DNA of 5,392 nucleotides from Candidatus Omnitrophota bacterium (GTDB lineage Bacteria > Omnitrophota > Gorgyraeia > B26-G9), in the NCBI GenBank assembly GCA_023136735.1, contig JAGLQQ010000254.1:1-5392 (forward strand). The letters run 5' to 3'. Both the position numbers and the translations under genes were made by a program. The notes below the pieces were generated by a model that was not told where the DNA came from, ran no database searches, and saw nothing but the letters and a program-made list of their open reading frames with translations. Below are positions 4,732 to 5,392 of this stretch, piece by piece. Every line of letters starts with the position of its first letter. Position 1 is the first letter of the stretch.

Positions 4732-5172
4732 CTATTTGATGAACTCCGCTTTTTCTTGAAATCTATGTGATAAGCGATCAAGCATTTTAAAATAATCGCC
4801 AAGCGAATTTTGTGGCGATAAATTTGATCGCTTAATTTCCTGACGCATAGGGCCATTTTTAAGAGAAGAAAGAATTAGCTTATTATCTCCCCAGATAAGC
4901 TTATTAGTCCATCCTCGAATCTGTCTACCAGAAGTGTCAAATAGCTCATATTGTTTTTCTTTTCCGGAAATTCTTTCACTTCTTGGTTCATCGATATGTT
5001 CTATTGTTTGAAAAGGTAAAACAAGATTACAAGCCTCTTGTGTCTTACCATTCCAGACAAGCTCAACTTCTCGCTCATCGGCAAACAAAAGAAAGCGATA
5101 TTTTTCAGGCAAAGGGTTCCCTTCCTGAATATACTTTATCGCATCTCGTCTTTCGTTATCAGTTAATCGCAT
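4732..5172 (-). pseudogene. Truncated site-specific DNA methyltransferase (type III Mod-like), N-terminal stub
   Basis: Residues 1-113 match the N-terminal region of a class of modification methyltransferases related to type III Mod proteins: GNPLPEKYRFLLF (18-30), VELVWNGK (36-43), LPFQTIEHIDEPR (52-64) and RGWTNKLIWGDNKLILSSLKNGPMR (86-110). Intact members then run into a segment carrying the catalytic (D/N)PP(F/Y) motif, and later the SAM-binding FxGxG motif. Here neither appears. After EIK the protein switches to about 32 unrelated residues (RSNLSPQNSLGDYFKML...) and stops. The first 21 or so of these codons lie in a palindrome (4771-4834). The product therefore cannot methylate DNA. The start is good: AAGGTG (5181-5186) is 8 nt before ATG. 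The 41-nt gap to the nitroreductase contains no other gene. Confidence 0.72.
4771..4834. repeat. Nested palindrome inside the truncated methyltransferase
   Basis: TAAGCGATCAA (4771-4781) and TTGATCGCTTA (4824-4834) form a perfect 11-bp inverted repeat. Inside it ATCGCCA (4795-4801) pairs with TGGCGAT (4813-4819) around an 11-nt loop. The whole 64 bp can fold into one long interrupted hairpin. Its upstream edge coincides with residue 114 of the methyltransferase stub, where family similarity ends. It shares no sequence with the CCCCGTTAGA palindromes. Confidence 0.7.
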
Positions 5173-5174
5173 TA

Positions 5175-5292
5175 TTATTTCACCTTTTTAATATCCTTTT
5201 GCAGCCTTGAAAACATTTCTTGATTGCGCCCTTTGTTAAACTTCTTCCCACATTCCTACATCATATTCAATAAAATCATCAAATAAGTTCAT
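5175..5292 (-). other. Possible broken small ORF upstream of the methyltransferase stub
   Basis: ATG 5292 opens an 18-codon ORF (MNLFDDFIEYDVGMWEEV, stop at 5236-5238) with AGGGG only 3 nt before the start. A second frame is open from about 5250 down to TAA 5175-5177 (KKFNKGRNQEMFSRLQKDIKKVK), touching the methyltransferase start. A single-base shift near 5240-5247 would join them into a peptide of about 38 residues. I recognise no family, and both pieces may be chance. Confidence 0.2.
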
Positions 5293-5321
5293 AAACCCCT
5301 ATCATTTAATGTTATACACTA

Positions 5322-5350
5322 AATATACCGCTTTTTAACACCTTGGTAAA
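5322..5350 (-). promoter_or_regulatory. Candidate sigma-70-type promoter for the leftward genes
   Basis: On the - strand TTTACC (5345-5350) is followed after exactly 17 nt by TATATT (5322-5327). These are reasonable -35 and -10 matches with ideal spacing. Transcription would start near 5315, reading the small ORF and the methyltransferase stub. It is a pattern match only. Confidence 0.35.
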
Positions 5351-5392
5351 GGCATTTTTGAAACTTGCTTCACCCCTTCCAATCCTCAATAA

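Noticed and set aside
4602..4856. Alternative - strand frame over the methyltransferase tail and nitroreductase start
   Set aside because: It is a shifted shadow of both genes, with no Shine-Dalgarno sequence or family resemblance.
4732..5172. Functional type III restriction-modification system
   Set aside because: The methyltransferase stub lacks the catalytic and SAM-binding motifs, and no restriction subunit is present.

Overview
The window looks like a stretch of AT-rich bacterial chromosome, probably from an uncultivated lineage. It carries one insertion sequence on the + strand (about 275-1672) and a run of five leftward genes on the - strand (5172 down to 1732). The short intergenic gaps, the Shine-Dalgarno sequences and the families present all say bacterial. 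The taxon cannot be fixed from the sequence.

Layout: 1-274 is non-coding flank with a perfect 15-bp hairpin (148-184) and a short direct repeat. 275-1672 is an ISL3-family insertion sequence with 29-bp imperfect terminal inverted repeats. Its transposase is split into two reading frames exactly at a -1 slippery heptamer (829-835), and its ribosome binding site can be folded into a hairpin. 1732-2139 (-) is a DUF2784 membrane protein. 2219-3034 (-) is a membrane-anchored alpha/beta hydrolase. 3096-3857 (-) is a protein-L-isoaspartate methyltransferase with a signal peptide. 3953-4690 (-) is a membrane-anchored SagB-type nitroreductase. 4732-5172 (-) is the N-terminal stub of a DNA methyltransferase of the type III Mod-like class. 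Upstream of it are a candidate promoter and a possible broken small ORF.

The four intact leftward genes share an envelope theme: each is a membrane protein or has an N-terminal export or anchor segment. A shared pathway is not established. The gaps between them contain palindromic elements, and the genes may not form one transcript.

The most distinctive signal is repeat-based. Three hairpins (148-184, 2178-2230, 3896-3961) share the same ends, of the form CCCCGTTAGA...TCTAACGGGG. Two of them run into the 3' end of a gene and supply its stop codon in the same phase (CGT TAG, giving a terminal Arg). A fourth, unrelated palindrome (4771-4834) begins where the methyltransferase stops resembling its family. 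I found no CRISPR array, RNA gene or clear new multi-gene system.
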